Positions 26,145 through 35,842 are shown, numbered from the stretch's first letter. The stretch: 64,000 nt of DNA from UBA1660 sp964462035 (GCA_964462035.1 CAYXAP010000034.1:19995-83994); one strand, 5' to 3'. Numbers and translations: made by a program. Notes: generated by a model not told the origin, from the sequence alone.

Positions 26145-27521
26145 ATGCGCTCTCTTCTCACCCTGACGCTCACTCTCGGACTCCTCGGCTGCGGCGATGA
26201 TGGTCGCCGCGTGACTCGTGACACGCCCACGGCGGACATGGGCGGGGAGCCCGGCAACCGTGACTTCGGGCCCCCTCGGAGTGGAAACGCGACCATCTAC
26301 GGCCAGGTCTGGGCCCCCGGGAACGCTCCCGGAATGGTCCCCGCGGGTCACGAGATCCCGATCTTCGACGCGCTGGTTCGGCTCACCGTGGACCGGGTGC
26401 CCGCCATCCCGAGCGGCGTCTACTGCGAGTCCTGCCAGGACGTGGGCGGCTGGTACGCCCGGAGCGACCACGACGGCAACTTCCGCATCGACGACGTGGT
26501 CGGCGGCACCTATTGGCTGACCATCGAGAAGGGGCAGTTCCGCATCGAGCGGCTGATCGAGATCGCCGAGTTCGACGAGTACGCGGCCCCGATCGAAGCG
26601 ACGACCCTACCCTCGGTGCACAACCCCGACTCGGGCGATTGGGTCCCGCGCATCGCGGTCGCCACGGGCATCCACGACTCGCTCGAGGACGTGCTCGGGA
26701 AGATGAGCATCGGCGACGTCGACGGCAGCGGCTCGTACGCGGTCGGCGCGGGCACGGACCAGATCGACTTCTACGACAACGGCGGCGCCGACTTCAGCGG
26801 CCACATGGAGGGCACGCTCACCGACCTGGTCACCGACCTCGGCCGGATGATGCAGTACCACGTCATCTTCATCCCCTGCGCGAGCGCCGGCCACACCAGC
26901 GCGCTGCAGGACGCCGCGGTGCTCAACAACATCCGTGAGTACGTCCAGATGGGCGGTAAGCTCTACGTCACCGACTGGTCCGGCGAGTGGATGGACAACG
27001 TCTTCCCGTCGTTCATCGAGCTCGGCGCCGGCGAGGACACCCCCGCCGCCGCCTACGACCTCGAGTCGAACACCTGGGACACGGGCCTCTTCGGTGACGC
27101 CGACGGGTCGCTCTACTCGAGCCCGGATGGCGAGGCGGTCAACACCGATCTGCATGCGTGGCTCGACGGACAATCGGGGCCGCTCGCCGAGGGTGGCACC
27201 GGCTCGTTCAACGCGAGCTACTTCGACGTCGTCGACAGTTGGAACGTCGTAGAGAACCTGCAGCGCACGTTGATCGGCTACGACGACGAGGGGCTCCCGG
27301 TCTACGACGACCCCGAAGCGTGGGTCATCGGCTCGGTCAACGGCACCGGCGCGAAGAAGCCGCTCACGGTGACCTTCGAGCCCGGCGGCTGCGGCCGCGT
27401 TCTCTACTCGACCTACCACACCACCGGTACGCCTCACGACGGTCTGGTCCCGCAGGAGCGGGTGCTGCTCTACCTCATCATGGAGATCGGCATCTGCAAG
27501 ACGGGTCCGATCCTCATCTGA
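26145..27521 (+). CDS. Lipoprotein with Ig-like module and ThuA/flavodoxin-like region, function unknown
   Basis: The lipoprotein signal is MRSLLTLTLTLGLLGC, chosen at ATG 26145. A beta-sandwich module follows (ALVRLTVDRVPAIPSGVYC, SDHDGNFRIDDVVGGTYWL). The second half contains MMQYHVIFIPCASAGHTS, AAVLNNIREYVQMGGKLYVTDWSGEW and VLYSTYHTTGTPHDGLVPQERVLLYLIMEIG, which is the way ThuA or GATase1-like domains place a glycine-rich strand after a helix; no catalytic Cys-His pair is clear. It is the fourth gene in the same direction after the exporter cluster, 41 bases behind the hydrolase. A terminator-like hairpin lies at 27643. Confidence 0.78.
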   Translation: MRSLLTLTLTLGLLGCGDDGRRVTRDTPTADMGGEPGNRDFGPPRSGNATIYGQVWAPGNAPGMVPAGHEIPIFDALVRLTVDRVPAIPSGVYCESCQDVGGWYARSDHDGNFRIDDVVGGTYWLTIEKGQFRIERLIEIAEFDEYAAPIEATTLPSVHNPDSGDWVPRIAVATGIHDSLEDVLGKMSIGDVDGSGSYAVGAGTDQIDFYDNGGADFSGHMEGTLTDLVTDLGRMMQYHVIFIPCASAGHTSALQDAAVLNNIREYVQMGGKLYVTDWSGEWMDNVFPSFIELGAGEDTPAAAYDLESNTWDTGLFGDADGSLYSSPDGEAVNTDLHAWLDGQSGPLAEGGTGSFNASYFDVVDSWNVVENLQRTLIGYDDEGLPVYDDPEAWVIGSVNGTGAKKPLTVTFEPGGCGRVLYSTYHTTGTPHDGLVPQERVLLYLIMEIGICKTGPILI

Positions 27522-27642
27522 TCGCGTTTCAGACGAGCGATGAACGAGCGCTCAATCTCGTTTCGCCCGTGTTTCGAAGGTGAGTGCTCGCATGTTGCGC
27601 ACGAGACGTCGCTCACGACGCGTCGCGTAAAGACGCATCGTT

Positions 27643-27660
27643 GGCAGGCTTCCTGCCTTT
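27643..27660 (+). terminator. Hairpin with short T run
   Basis: GGCAGG (27643-27648) pairs with CCTGCC (27652-27657) around a CTT loop and is followed by TTTCTC. It can end transcripts from the upstream lipoprotein gene or attenuate reading into the small gene at 27726. The rest of the 27522-27725 gap holds no gene I can support. Confidence 0.5.
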
Positions 27661-27725
27661 CTCCTGGGTGAGGCGCGCGCGACGCTGCGCCGCCATCACG
27701 AGAGAGAGATGGGGGAAAGTCCACC

Positions 27726-27917
27726 ATGAAGTACGCACACGACGAAGAGAATCAGCCGAACCTCCTGGAGAACCTGGAGGCGCTCAGCCACGGATCGCCC
27801 CTCTACAGCGGGGATCTGGGCAGCATCCTCGGCGACGAGGACGACACCTGGATGCTCCTGGAGAACAACGCCCGCATCGACCTGGAGGTCGAGTGCTGGG
27901 GTCGCCGCCTCGCCTGA
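27726..27917 (+). CDS. Orphan 63-residue acidic protein
   Basis: ATG 27726 starts a short protein (MKYAHDEENQPNLLENLEAL...) rich in Glu, Asp and Leu. The middle has DLGSILGDEDDTW and the end is LEVECWGRRLA with a single Cys near the C-terminus. There is no signal peptide, and I recognise no family. It lies alone in a 560-base gap with good third-position GC, a GAGAGAGATGGGGG stretch 10 to 20 bases upstream, and two strong hairpins after it, so I think it is a real, separately transcribed gene. The leader-like acidic N-terminus could suggest a modified-peptide precursor, but no modifying enzyme is next to it, so that is speculation. Confidence 0.5.
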   Translation: MKYAHDEENQPNLLENLEALSHGSPLYSGDLGSILGDEDDTWMLLENNARIDLEVECWGRRLA

Positions 27918-28006
27918 GCGACCGAGGCGAACCGCGACACGCTGACGAGGTGCGTGGCGGTTTACGCGCCTCCTTGTCGCGAAGTGCGAGAATGTTTTCG
28001 CATGAT

Positions 28007-28034
28007 GCGCCGCGTCGGATGTCCGACGCGGCGC
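28007..28034 (+). terminator. Perfect 13-bp stem after the small orphan gene
   Basis: GCGCCGCGTCGGA at 28007-28019 is the exact reverse complement of 28022-28034, with only TG between, so the real loop is larger. No T run follows directly. It lies 90 bases after the stop of the 63-residue protein and may end transcription from both sides. Confidence 0.5.
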
Positions 28035-28047
28035 GTTGCAATTGATG

Positions 28048-28066
28048 GGGCTCACGCGTTGAGCCC
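28048..28066. terminator. Second hairpin, possibly for the epimerase operon
   Basis: GGGCTCA (28048-28054) and TGAGCCC (28060-28066) form a perfect 7-bp stem with loop CGCGT, followed on the plus strand by TCATTCAT. It lies just before the convergent epimerase operon end at 28085 and could act on either strand. Confidence 0.45.
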
Positions 28067-28084
28067 TCATTCATCGGGGCGAGC

Positions 28085-29038
28085 TCAACCCCAGAGGTCT
28101 GGACCAAAGGGGGCGATCGCGTCCCCTTCGTAGCTCAGGCCCGGCTCGCGATCCCGGGCGAGGAGCAGCGGCCCGTCGAGGTCGACCACGAACGCGTCCG
28201 AGGCGAGCAGCAGCGCTGGCGCGATCGCCAGGGACGTGGACACGGCGCACCCGACCATGAGGAGCAGGCCTTCCTCTTTCGCCACCGAGTGTGCGGCGAG
28301 CGCTTCCCGAAGGCCCCCCGTCTTGCCGAGCTTCAGGTTCACTCCGTCGTAGCGCTCGGCCAGCCGGTGCACGTCCGCGGTCGAGTGGCAGCTCTCGTCC
28401 GCGAGCACCGCGACCGGCAACGAGCCGCGGCGCAGCGCTTCGTCCGCGTCGCGAGGCAGTGGCTGCTCGATCGCCACCACGCCCACCCCCGCCAGCGCCT
28501 CGGCGGTCTCGGTCAACGTGGCCATGGTCCACGACTCGTTGCCGTCGACCACGAGCCGCGCGTCCGGCGCTCCCCGGTGCACGGCTTCCGCCAGCAGCAG
28601 CGCGTCGTCCGGCCCCGCTTTGATCTTCAGCGTGGCGAACTCGCGCCGTCGTGCGGCGGACGCCTCCATCGCCTCGGGGCTGTCGATCCCGATCGTGTAC
28701 GCGGTCCGGCACCCTTCGAAGGGCGCGCAGTCGAGCAGCTCGTGAACGCGTACCCCGAGTCGTTTGCACTCGAGGTCGATGGCCGCGAGCTCCATGCCGT
28801 TGCGCGCGGCACCGAGCGGTAGCTCCTCCGGCATCTCGGCACGCTCGAGCTGCTCGAGCACGGACTCGACCGTCTCGCCGTAGCCGTCGTAGGGGACGCA
28901 CTCACCGCGCCCGAAGAACCCGTCCGCGCGCGCTTCGACGACCACGACCGCGGTCTCGTGTCGAGTGACCTTGGCGGTGCGGAAGGCACCCTCGATCGGC
29001 CATCGCTCGACGCTCGCGCGCCACTCGATCGCCGTCAT
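28085..29038 (-). CDS. Enolase-superfamily dipeptide epimerase-like enzyme
   Basis: The 317-residue protein belongs to the MLE/dipeptide epimerase group of the enolase superfamily: GFFGRGECVPYDGYGET, the KxK base motif TLKIKAG, metal ligands in VVDGNESW, AIEQPLP and VLADESCH, and the second base region NLKLGKTGGL. Known relatives epimerise L-Ala-D/L-Glu in murein recycling; the exact dipeptide cannot be predicted by eye. There is no signal peptide. Start ATG 29038 lies two bases after the stop of the TlpA-like gene, so it is the last gene of a DUF1285/TlpA/epimerase operon. Confidence 0.88.
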   Translation of the reverse strand: MTAIEWRASVERWPIEGAFRTAKVTRHETAVVVVEARADGFFGRGECVPYDGYGETVESVLEQLERAEMPEELPLGAARNGMELAAIDLECKRLGVRVHELLDCAPFEGCRTAYTIGIDSPEAMEASAARRREFATLKIKAGPDDALLLAEAVHRGAPDARLVVDGNESWTMATLTETAEALAGVGVVAIEQPLPRDADEALRRGSLPVAVLADESCHSTADVHRLAERYDGVNLKLGKTGGLREALAAHSVAKEEGLLLMVGCAVSTSLAIAPALLLASDAFVVDLDGPLLLARDREPGLSYEGDAIAPFGPDLWG

Positions 29039-29040
29039 GC

Positions 29041-29763
29041 TCAGCGGAACTGCTCGACCAGGTCGAGGATCAGCGGGCTCGACCAGTCCCGGGCGCCATC
29101 GTAGCGAAAGCGGACGACGCCGCGGGGATCGATGATCCAGGTCTCCGGGTAGAGGTCGGTGCCGAACATCTCCTTCACCACGCGCTTGTCCGGGTCGAAG
29201 AGGTGGGTCAGTCGAGGATTGTCCGGAACGACCTCCGCCACTGCCTCCGGGCCTTCGTCCGTGGAGACCGCCACGACCTCGACGTCGTCCCACTCCTCGG
29301 CCATGTGCGCCAGGAGCTCCAGGCTGGGCATCTCTTCGATGCAGGGCGGACAGGTGATGCTCCAGAAGTTCATGATCACGACCTTCCCGCGCTGATCCTC
29401 CATCCGCCACGTTCCGCCGTCCGCGGTCTGCAGGGTGAAGTCGGGCGCGAGCCGGTCCTGGCCCAGGTAGTGCGGGAAGCCGCCCTCGCCAGCGACGAGC
29501 TCTTCGTAGCGCTCGTCGCCGAAGAGCGAGCGGAGCGGCGCCTCGTCCGCTCGGACCACGGCGTCCTTCAGCGCCATGCCGAGCACGATGATCAGCGGCA
29601 GCGCGATGGCTCCGGTAACGGCCGCGGCGATCGCTTCGGCTCGGACCTGCTCCGGCTCGAGGCTCTTCCGTTCCTTCTTGGGCTTCTTCTCCCGGGCGGG
29701 CTTCTCGCCGCCGTCGGGGTTCGCGTCGCTCTTCGCGTCGTCTCGCTTCTCGTCGTCGCTCAT
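29041..29763 (-). CDS. Membrane-anchored TlpA/ResA-like thioredoxin
   Basis: A charged Lys-rich N-terminus and one membrane span (IAAAVTGAIALPLIIVLGMAL) anchor a thioredoxin-fold domain facing the periplasm. The active site is WSITCPPC, within KVVIMNFWSITCPPCIEEMP, followed by DVEVVAVSTDEG and a cis-Pro region YPETWIIDPRG. TlpA/ResA proteins reduce disulfides for cytochrome c or oxidase assembly. The 240-residue gene starts at ATG 29763, overlapping the TGA of the DUF1285 gene (ATGA), and is followed closely by the epimerase gene. Confidence 0.9.
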   Translation of the reverse strand: MSDDEKRDDAKSDANPDGGEKPAREKKPKKERKSLEPEQVRAEAIAAAVTGAIALPLIIVLGMALKDAVVRADEAPLRSLFGDERYEELVAGEGGFPHYLGQDRLAPDFTLQTADGGTWRMEDQRGKVVIMNFWSITCPPCIEEMPSLELLAHMAEEWDDVEVVAVSTDEGPEAVAEVVPDNPRLTHLFDPDKRVVKEMFGTDLYPETWIIDPRGVVRFRYDGARDWSSPLILDLVEQFR

Positions 29764-30296
29764 GCGGACTCCACGTGCCCCTTCGAGGGCTCCCAGCCGG
29801 CCATCGGATCGTCGACCCGGGGTGGCACGATCGTCTCGCCACCGATGGTGAGCGCCATCGCGTCACCCTGCTCCACCAAGAGCGGGGCGAGCTGCGTCGT
29901 GGCGTGGTTGTCGAAGCGCGCCGGCACCCGGCCCTCACGCACGTCGCACCAGAGCGCGTCGTCGGGGCCGATGCGGAGGGACCGCGGGTCGAGCGGCTCC
30001 AGCCGGTCGCCGGAGAGGTGGAGCTGCACCCGATCGCCGCGGATCGTCACGGAGCGGACGAAGAAGGGGGCGCCTTCGATCGTGGCGTAGACCCAGTGGA
30101 TGTCGTTCTTGAGGCAGAAACGGCCATCGGGCGCGCGATCGATCCAGCTCTCGAAGGAGCGGACCAGGTTGTCGTGAGCGATGCGCTCCTCGCCGTCGAA
30201 CCAGCGCCCGGCCCGATCCCGTCGGATCGAGGTCTCGCGGGTATAGCCGCGCTTCAGCATCTCCTCCGGGGTCACCCGCTCGCCATACCACGGCAT
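29760..30296 (-). CDS. DUF1285 family protein
   Basis: The product matches DUF1285: RRDRAGRWFDGEERIAHDNL, FCLKNDIHWVYATIEGAPFF, then GPDDALWCDVREGRVPARF and a short beta-rich end. These are small soluble proteins of unknown function with two barrel-like domains. Two starts are possible. ATG 30296 (MPWYGERVTP, 178 aa) gives the usual family length. ATG 30374 would extend by 26 residues and would use the same bases as the start codon of the divergent SCP2-like gene, leaving no room for promoters, so I prefer 30296. It heads the operon with the TlpA-like and epimerase genes; the stop overlaps the next start. Confidence 0.8.
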   Translation of the reverse strand: MPWYGERVTPEEMLKRGYTRETSIRRDRAGRWFDGEERIAHDNLVRSFESWIDRAPDGRFCLKNDIHWVYATIEGAPFFVRSVTIRGDRVQLHLSGDRLEPLDPRSLRIGPDDALWCDVREGRVPARFDNHATTQLAPLLVEQGDAMALTIGGETIVPPRVDDPMAGWEPSKGHVESA

Positions 30297-30336
30297 CGGC
30301 CAAGGGGCATGAGATGCCGCGACCAACTCTGGCGAC

Positions 30337-30364
30337 TTGCGATGGCGACGGAAGACGATAGAGT
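30337..30364 (+). promoter_or_regulatory. Possible sigma-70-type promoter before the SCP2-like gene
   Basis: TTGCGA (30337-30342) and TAGAGT (30359-30364) are 16 bases apart, close to -35/-10 spacing. The distance to the ATG at 30373 is only 8 bases, which would make the transcript leaderless or nearly so. Weak evidence. Confidence 0.2.
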
Positions 30365-30372
30365 CGGCCGCC

Positions 30373-31014
30373 ATGAGTCAGGACGTCGTCACTTTCCTCC
30401 GCGAGACCTTCCCCAGCCTCTTCGAAAAGGGCGTTTCCGACCTGGAGGCGAAAGCCGCGGGCGGCGACGCCAAGGCCCAGGCGGCCCTCGATGACGTGAA
30501 GGGCGCCACCGGCGCCGTGGTCCTCGAGGTCGAGGGGGTGGACACGGTCTACCTCCGCGCCGATGCCGGCAAGATGCAGGTGCTCGACGCGGCCCCCGAC
30601 GGTGGCGACGTGAAGCTCGCCGTCGCCGCGCCGAGCCAGGCGATGCAGATGCTCCTCGGCGAGGCCCAGGCCGCCGGCGAGCTCGAGGACGAGCGGGCCG
30701 CCAAGCGCGCCGTCATGACCGCCAGCAAGCGGCTCCAGGACGCGCTCGGCGCGACCAGCCTGGAGTTCCACGTCATCGCGACCGGCGTGCCCGAGCTGGA
30801 CGAGGTCACGATCAAGATCGGCCTCAACGCGCCCGAGCCCCCCGCCGAGCCGAAGTTCACCGCCACCATCGCGTACTCGGACCTCGAGGCGATGCAGACG
30901 GGCGAGACCAACATCCAGGCGCTCTTCATGGGCGGCAAGCTCCGGATGGCCGGCGACTACTCGGCGGCGCTCCAGATGGGCATGCAGCTCATGGCCCAGA
31001 TGCAGCAGCAGTAG
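30373..31014 (+). CDS. SCP2 sterol-binding-domain protein
   Basis: The 213-residue protein has helices at the N-terminus (VVTFLRETFPSLFEKGVSDL) and an SCP2-type lipid-binding half: VVLEVEGVDTVYLRADAGKM, VKLAVAAPSQAMQMLLGEAQ and the signature end TIAYSDLEAMQTGETNIQAL plus MGGKLRMAGDYSAALQMGMQ. SCP2 domains carry lipids or CoA esters in a hydrophobic tunnel. No signal peptide is present. The ATG at 30373 fits; the C-terminus (Met/Gln-rich) overlaps the convergent carboxypeptidase gene by 26 bases. Confidence 0.88.
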   Translation: MSQDVVTFLRETFPSLFEKGVSDLEAKAAGGDAKAQAALDDVKGATGAVVLEVEGVDTVYLRADAGKMQVLDAAPDGGDVKLAVAAPSQAMQMLLGEAQAAGELEDERAAKRAVMTASKRLQDALGATSLEFHVIATGVPELDEVTIKIGLNAPEPPAEPKFTATIAYSDLEAMQTGETNIQALFMGGKLRMAGDYSAALQMGMQLMAQMQQQ

Positions 31015-31873
31015 CCTCTCCCGGCGCGACGAACGACAGGAGCGCGGGTAGCACTCGCGCGATCTCTTCTTCGCTGTCGGGGGGATGGAACCAGCGCGTC
31101 GGCTCGACCCAGCTGTAGGGGTCGAACGCATCGAGCCCTCCGCTGCCGAGCTCGACCAGGAGCGCCAGCGCGCCGTAGCGTTCGTGCAGGTGATCGAGCT
31201 CCATCCCTGGTGCGAACGCCCCGGGCACCCAGCGTGCCGATTGGCGGATCCGGTAGCGCAGCCCGTCGATCGCCGCCTGGAGCGCCTCGGCGGCCTCGCG
31301 GTGCTCCGGGTAACGATCGGGTCGTCGCCAGACGCCGCCGTAAGGGTGGAGGATCATCCGGCCGAAGCTGTGCAGGCTCAGCGCGCGGTCGATGCGTGCC
31401 CCGTCCGAGATCTGGTCCAGGGTCTCGAGCACGGAGCGCACCTCTGGCTCGCTCGCCGGTCCGGATCCGGAGTGCCCGAGGAAGGGCACCAACCGCGTTC
31501 CGAAGCGCGCGGCCGTCCAATGAGTCGGCCAGTTCCGGTTGAGGTCCACCCCTCGCGCGTTCGCCCGCCGAAAACGACGACGCCCTTCGCGGAGGTCGAC
31601 CGCTACCTGTCTCGCGCCGTCCGGGTTGACCAGCGGCGCGATCCACACGCGCCGATCCGGTGGCGGTTTCTCCGCCAGCCGCTCGGCCAACGCGCAGGCC
31701 GCGTGGACGCCGATCCACTCCATCGCGTGGATGCCGCCCAGAACGACCGTGACCCGGCTGGCGTCGTGCGGACCGAACGAGAATCCATGGAGCGGTCGGC
31801 CTTCGACGCTCCGGCCGAAGACACTCGACGGGAGCGTTCGGGCCAGCCGCTCCACCCGTGTTTCGGCCTCCAT
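30989..31873 (-). CDS. M14 family zinc carboxypeptidase
   Basis: Residues line up with M14 peptidases: GGIHAMEWIGVHAACAL has the HxxE zinc pair, APLVNPDGARQ and GVDLNRNWPTHW have the substrate-binding Arg/Asn-Arg segment, RALSLHSFGRM has the third zinc His and ALLVELGSGG has the general-base Glu. The 294-residue product lacks a signal peptide, so it is likely cytoplasmic, acting on peptides or murein fragments. The shared local context with a dipeptide epimerase hints at murein-peptide recycling, which is inference. ATG 31873 is divergent from the large esterase-like gene with 67 bases between. Confidence 0.9.
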   Translation of the reverse strand: MEAETRVERLARTLPSSVFGRSVEGRPLHGFSFGPHDASRVTVVLGGIHAMEWIGVHAACALAERLAEKPPPDRRVWIAPLVNPDGARQVAVDLREGRRRFRRANARGVDLNRNWPTHWTAARFGTRLVPFLGHSGSGPASEPEVRSVLETLDQISDGARIDRALSLHSFGRMILHPYGGVWRRPDRYPEHREAAEALQAAIDGLRYRIRQSARWVPGAFAPGMELDHLHERYGALALLVELGSGGLDAFDPYSWVEPTRWFHPPDSEEEIARVLPALLSFVAPGEATAAASGP

Positions 31874-31940
31874 CGCTCCCTGAGTACAGGCTTCGAACGA
31901 AAGGGCAAAGTGAGCGTCGCTCGTCTATGCTGCGCGCCTG

Positions 31941-34739
31941 ATGCTTCGCCGCTTTTCTTCGTTGGTTCTCCTCTGCGGTCTCGCCCTCGGCTGTGGGGAC
32001 GACGACTCCCCGGTCGAAGACATGGGCGCCGACGCGTCCGACCGACGGGAATTCTGCAACCCGCCCGAGCTCCGTTGGCTCGGTCCGCCCATCTCGACCA
32101 CGACCGGCGTGACCCGAGAAGCCCGCATCTCGGTCGTTCGCGACTTCTGCGAAGACATCACCATCGACCTGGCCTCCGCTGCCGACTCGATCGCGACGGC
32201 ACCGGCAACCGTGGTCATCCCGGCCAACACCAGCGAGGCTGTCGTCGAGGTCACCGGTGCCGCCGTGGGCCGTACGACCCTGACGGCTTCGTACACCGAC
32301 CGGCTCACTGGCGAGCGTTTCGAAGCGAGCCTGGACGTGCGCGTCGCCGACGGTGCCGTCCCCGTGTGCGAGGGCAGCGCCTCCGGCGAGCTCGCGCCCG
32401 GTGGCGAGGTGCGGGTCGCCGGCTCTTCGGTCGGCGTCTCGCTCGCCGAAGGTGCGGCCGCGGCCAACCGCTACGGTGTGGAGCCCTTCGACGTCACGGT
32501 GGACTGCGCCGAGGACATCGTCCCCGAAGGCTACGTCGCCATCGGTCCCGCGATCCGCATCGGCCCCTCCCACGTGCGCCTGCGGCGTGAGATCCCCGTC
32601 ACGATCCCGGCGGAGGTCGGCCTCCTCCCCAGCGGGGCCAAGCGCAAGCACGTCGAGATCGCCTACGTCGGCACCAACGTCGCCGAGCCGCGCATCGTGC
32701 CGGTGGCGAACCCCGACCTCCTTCGTGAGGAGGGCATGATGACCTTCCACGTGCCGCGACTCGGCACGTACCAGGCGGTGCACCGCGAGGGCGTCCCGAC
32801 CACTCGCGAGCGGACCTTCTCCTATCGGGCGATCACCGGCGTCTCGATGGGCTCGGGCGGCTCGTCGCTGATCGGAACCCACAACCCGGAGCGCTTCGAC
32901 TTCGTCGGTCCTCTCGGCGGGCCCGTCGATTGGATCCACATGCTCCACTACATCCGCACCTGGCACCTCGGCGGCTTCTGCACCGAGGACGAGCGTCAGC
33001 TCGACCCCGAAGGCTGCGCGGCCGGAGCGACCACCGATCGGACCCCGGTGCCGCCACGGCTCCACGAGGTCGATCAGGACTACGAGCACTGGTACTTCCC
33101 GGAAGATGTCGGCGGCCAGGGGGGCACCTTCGACCGCCGCCAGTACATGCAGATCTTCCAGGACCTGTCGCGGATGTTCGAGAACCCGAACACCACGCGG
33201 AGCCTCGACCCGAGCGAGCCGAACATCACGCCGCCGGGCGTGCCCGACTCCGAGCGCATGCGTCCGCGCGCCGAGCGCTGTAGCGACCCCGTCATCATCG
33301 CCGCGAACGCCGATGGCGGCGACGCCGATCCGGCGACCGGCTTCTACGACGACGAGTACAATCCCGAGGGCCAGTACCCGGTCATCACCTTCTGCGACGG
33401 CGCCGAGATCGTGGTGGACGGGACTCGGGACGTGGGCGTCTGGGACTCATCGCCCGACGCTCGCAATGACGCTCCCATCGAGGTGGCGCTCGCGGTCGAC
33501 ATCGACGGCGACGGCAAGCGCGGACCCGGGGAGCCGGTCATCCGTCAGGGGCGGGAGCCCTTCGAGGACTGCGGCCTCGACCAGGTCTGCAACGAGGACG
33601 AGCCGGGCTACGACCCCGTGACCAACCCCGACCCGGCGGGCGACGACTACGACTTCCAGTACAACCCGCGCGGCACGGAGAACAACTGGCTGCGCGACTA
33701 CGTCGGCGACCCAGTCGACGGCTGCGACAGCCCGCCCGCGGAGGCTGGTGTCGGCGAGCTCTTCAGCGACCATGGCCTCGACGGGGTGCCGGACACCCCG
33801 CAGCTCGGCGACGGCGGCTACGACTCCGGTGAGGGCGACGAGTGCTGGACCATGGCGCGGGGGATGCGCCAGATGCTCGACAACAACCCGCGCAGCTTCG
33901 TCCTGAACGAGGACATCGAGGTGCTCCGCGACCTCGACTTCTTCGGTGACGGCGGGGTGCGGGACCTCTTCAACTTCGGGGCGAACCAGGACCAGCTCGC
34001 GGGTGCCTTCGTGGCCCGCGGCTTCCCGCTCGCGCTCTACAACGGCCACGTCGCGCTGCAGCCGGGCGAGGTCGACGAGCTGGAGTTCGACTACACCGAG
34101 GTCGACTGGAGCGAGATCGGTCAGTACGTGCAGCTCCGCTACGGCGACATCGACGCGACTCCGCGGCAGCTCGAGCAGGGGGACGGCGCCCACGTCGGGA
34201 CCATCAACCAGACGGTGACCCGCATGCTCAGCGTGATGGCCTGGATGGGCCAGCGCTGGCCCGACGGCGATCGTCGACGGGTGGCCGACCGCATCTGCAC
34301 CGAGATCAACTCGCAGTGCGAGCACGTCAATCAGTTCACCTTCGACTTCACCTCCTCGCGCGGCCGCACCGGACCGGTCTCGGTCGTGCTCCCGCCCGGC
34401 TACTTCGACGAGGAGTACGCGGACACGACCTACCCGGTGGTCTATCTACTGCACGGCTACGGTATGTCGCCGGAGCAGCTGCTCCCGACCGGCGTGCTGA
34501 TCTGGAGCTTCATGACCGCGGCATCGCTCCCCGAGGCGAAGCGGCTCCAGAAGATGATCTTCGTCTTCCCCGACGGCCAGTGCCGCGGTGACGAGTGCGT
34601 GCGAGGCACGTTCTTCGCGGACTCGCCCGAGTCCAACCCGGGCGGCGCTCAGATGGAGACCTTCATGCTCGAGCTCATGGACCACATGGACGAGACCTAC
34701 CGAACGCGCGATCCTGAGACGCACACCATCGTAGAGTAG
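31941..34739 (+). CDS. Large esterase-like lipoprotein with apparently permuted domain order
   Basis: The 932-residue protein begins with a lipoprotein signal (MLRRFSSLVLLCGLALGC, then GDDD). After beta-sandwich domains, residues near 300 read YRAITGVSMGSGGSSLIGTH and then FDFVGPLGG, the nucleophile elbow (Ser302) and following strand of esterase D-type hydrolases. The segment that normally comes first in that fold, LPPGYFDE with TYPVVYLLHGYGMSPEQLL (His838), FVFPDGQC and LMDHMDETYRTRDPE, lies at the extreme C-terminus, and the protein stops just where the elbow would follow. The middle holds Asp/Gly-rich calcium-type loops (DIDGDGKRGPGE) and NGHVALQPGE. The histidine kinase starts 15 bases after the stop. 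Confidence 0.82.
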   Translation: MLRRFSSLVLLCGLALGCGDDDSPVEDMGADASDRREFCNPPELRWLGPPISTTTGVTREARISVVRDFCEDITIDLASAADSIATAPATVVIPANTSEAVVEVTGAAVGRTTLTASYTDRLTGERFEASLDVRVADGAVPVCEGSASGELAPGGEVRVAGSSVGVSLAEGAAAANRYGVEPFDVTVDCAEDIVPEGYVAIGPAIRIGPSHVRLRREIPVTIPAEVGLLPSGAKRKHVEIAYVGTNVAEPRIVPVANPDLLREEGMMTFHVPRLGTYQAVHREGVPTTRERTFSYRAITGVSMGSGGSSLIGTHNPERFDFVGPLGGPVDWIHMLHYIRTWHLGGFCTEDERQLDPEGCAAGATTDRTPVPPRLHEVDQDYEHWYFPEDVGGQGGTFDRRQYMQIFQDLSRMFENPNTTRSLDPSEPNITPPGVPDSERMRPRAERCSDPVIIAANADGGDADPATGFYDDEYNPEGQYPVITFCDGAEIVVDGTRDVGVWDSSPDARNDAPIEVALAVDIDGDGKRGPGEPVIRQGREPFEDCGLDQVCNEDEPGYDPVTNPDPAGDDYDFQYNPRGTENNWLRDYVGDPVDGCDSPPAEAGVGELFSDHGLDGVPDTPQLGDGGYDSGEGDECWTMARGMRQMLDNNPRSFVLNEDIEVLRDLDFFGDGGVRDLFNFGANQDQLAGAFVARGFPLALYNGHVALQPGEVDELEFDYTEVDWSEIGQYVQLRYGDIDATPRQLEQGDGAHVGTINQTVTRMLSVMAWMGQRWPDGDRRRVADRICTEINSQCEHVNQFTFDFTSSRGRTGPVSVVLPPGYFDEEYADTTYPVVYLLHGYGMSPEQLLPTGVLIWSFMTAASLPEAKRLQKMIFVFPDGQCRGDECVRGTFFADSPESNPGGAQMETFMLELMDHMDETYRTRDPETHTIVE

Positions 34740-34754
34740 GCTCGACCGAACGCA

Positions 34755-35822
<1,068 letters not shown>

Positions 35823-35842
35823 GCGGCTCCACTGGCCTCCCC

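Noticed and set aside
28007..28034. The perfect 13-bp stem as an attachment or recombination site
   Set aside because: No integrase is near and no second copy is visible; a terminator role after the small gene is simpler.
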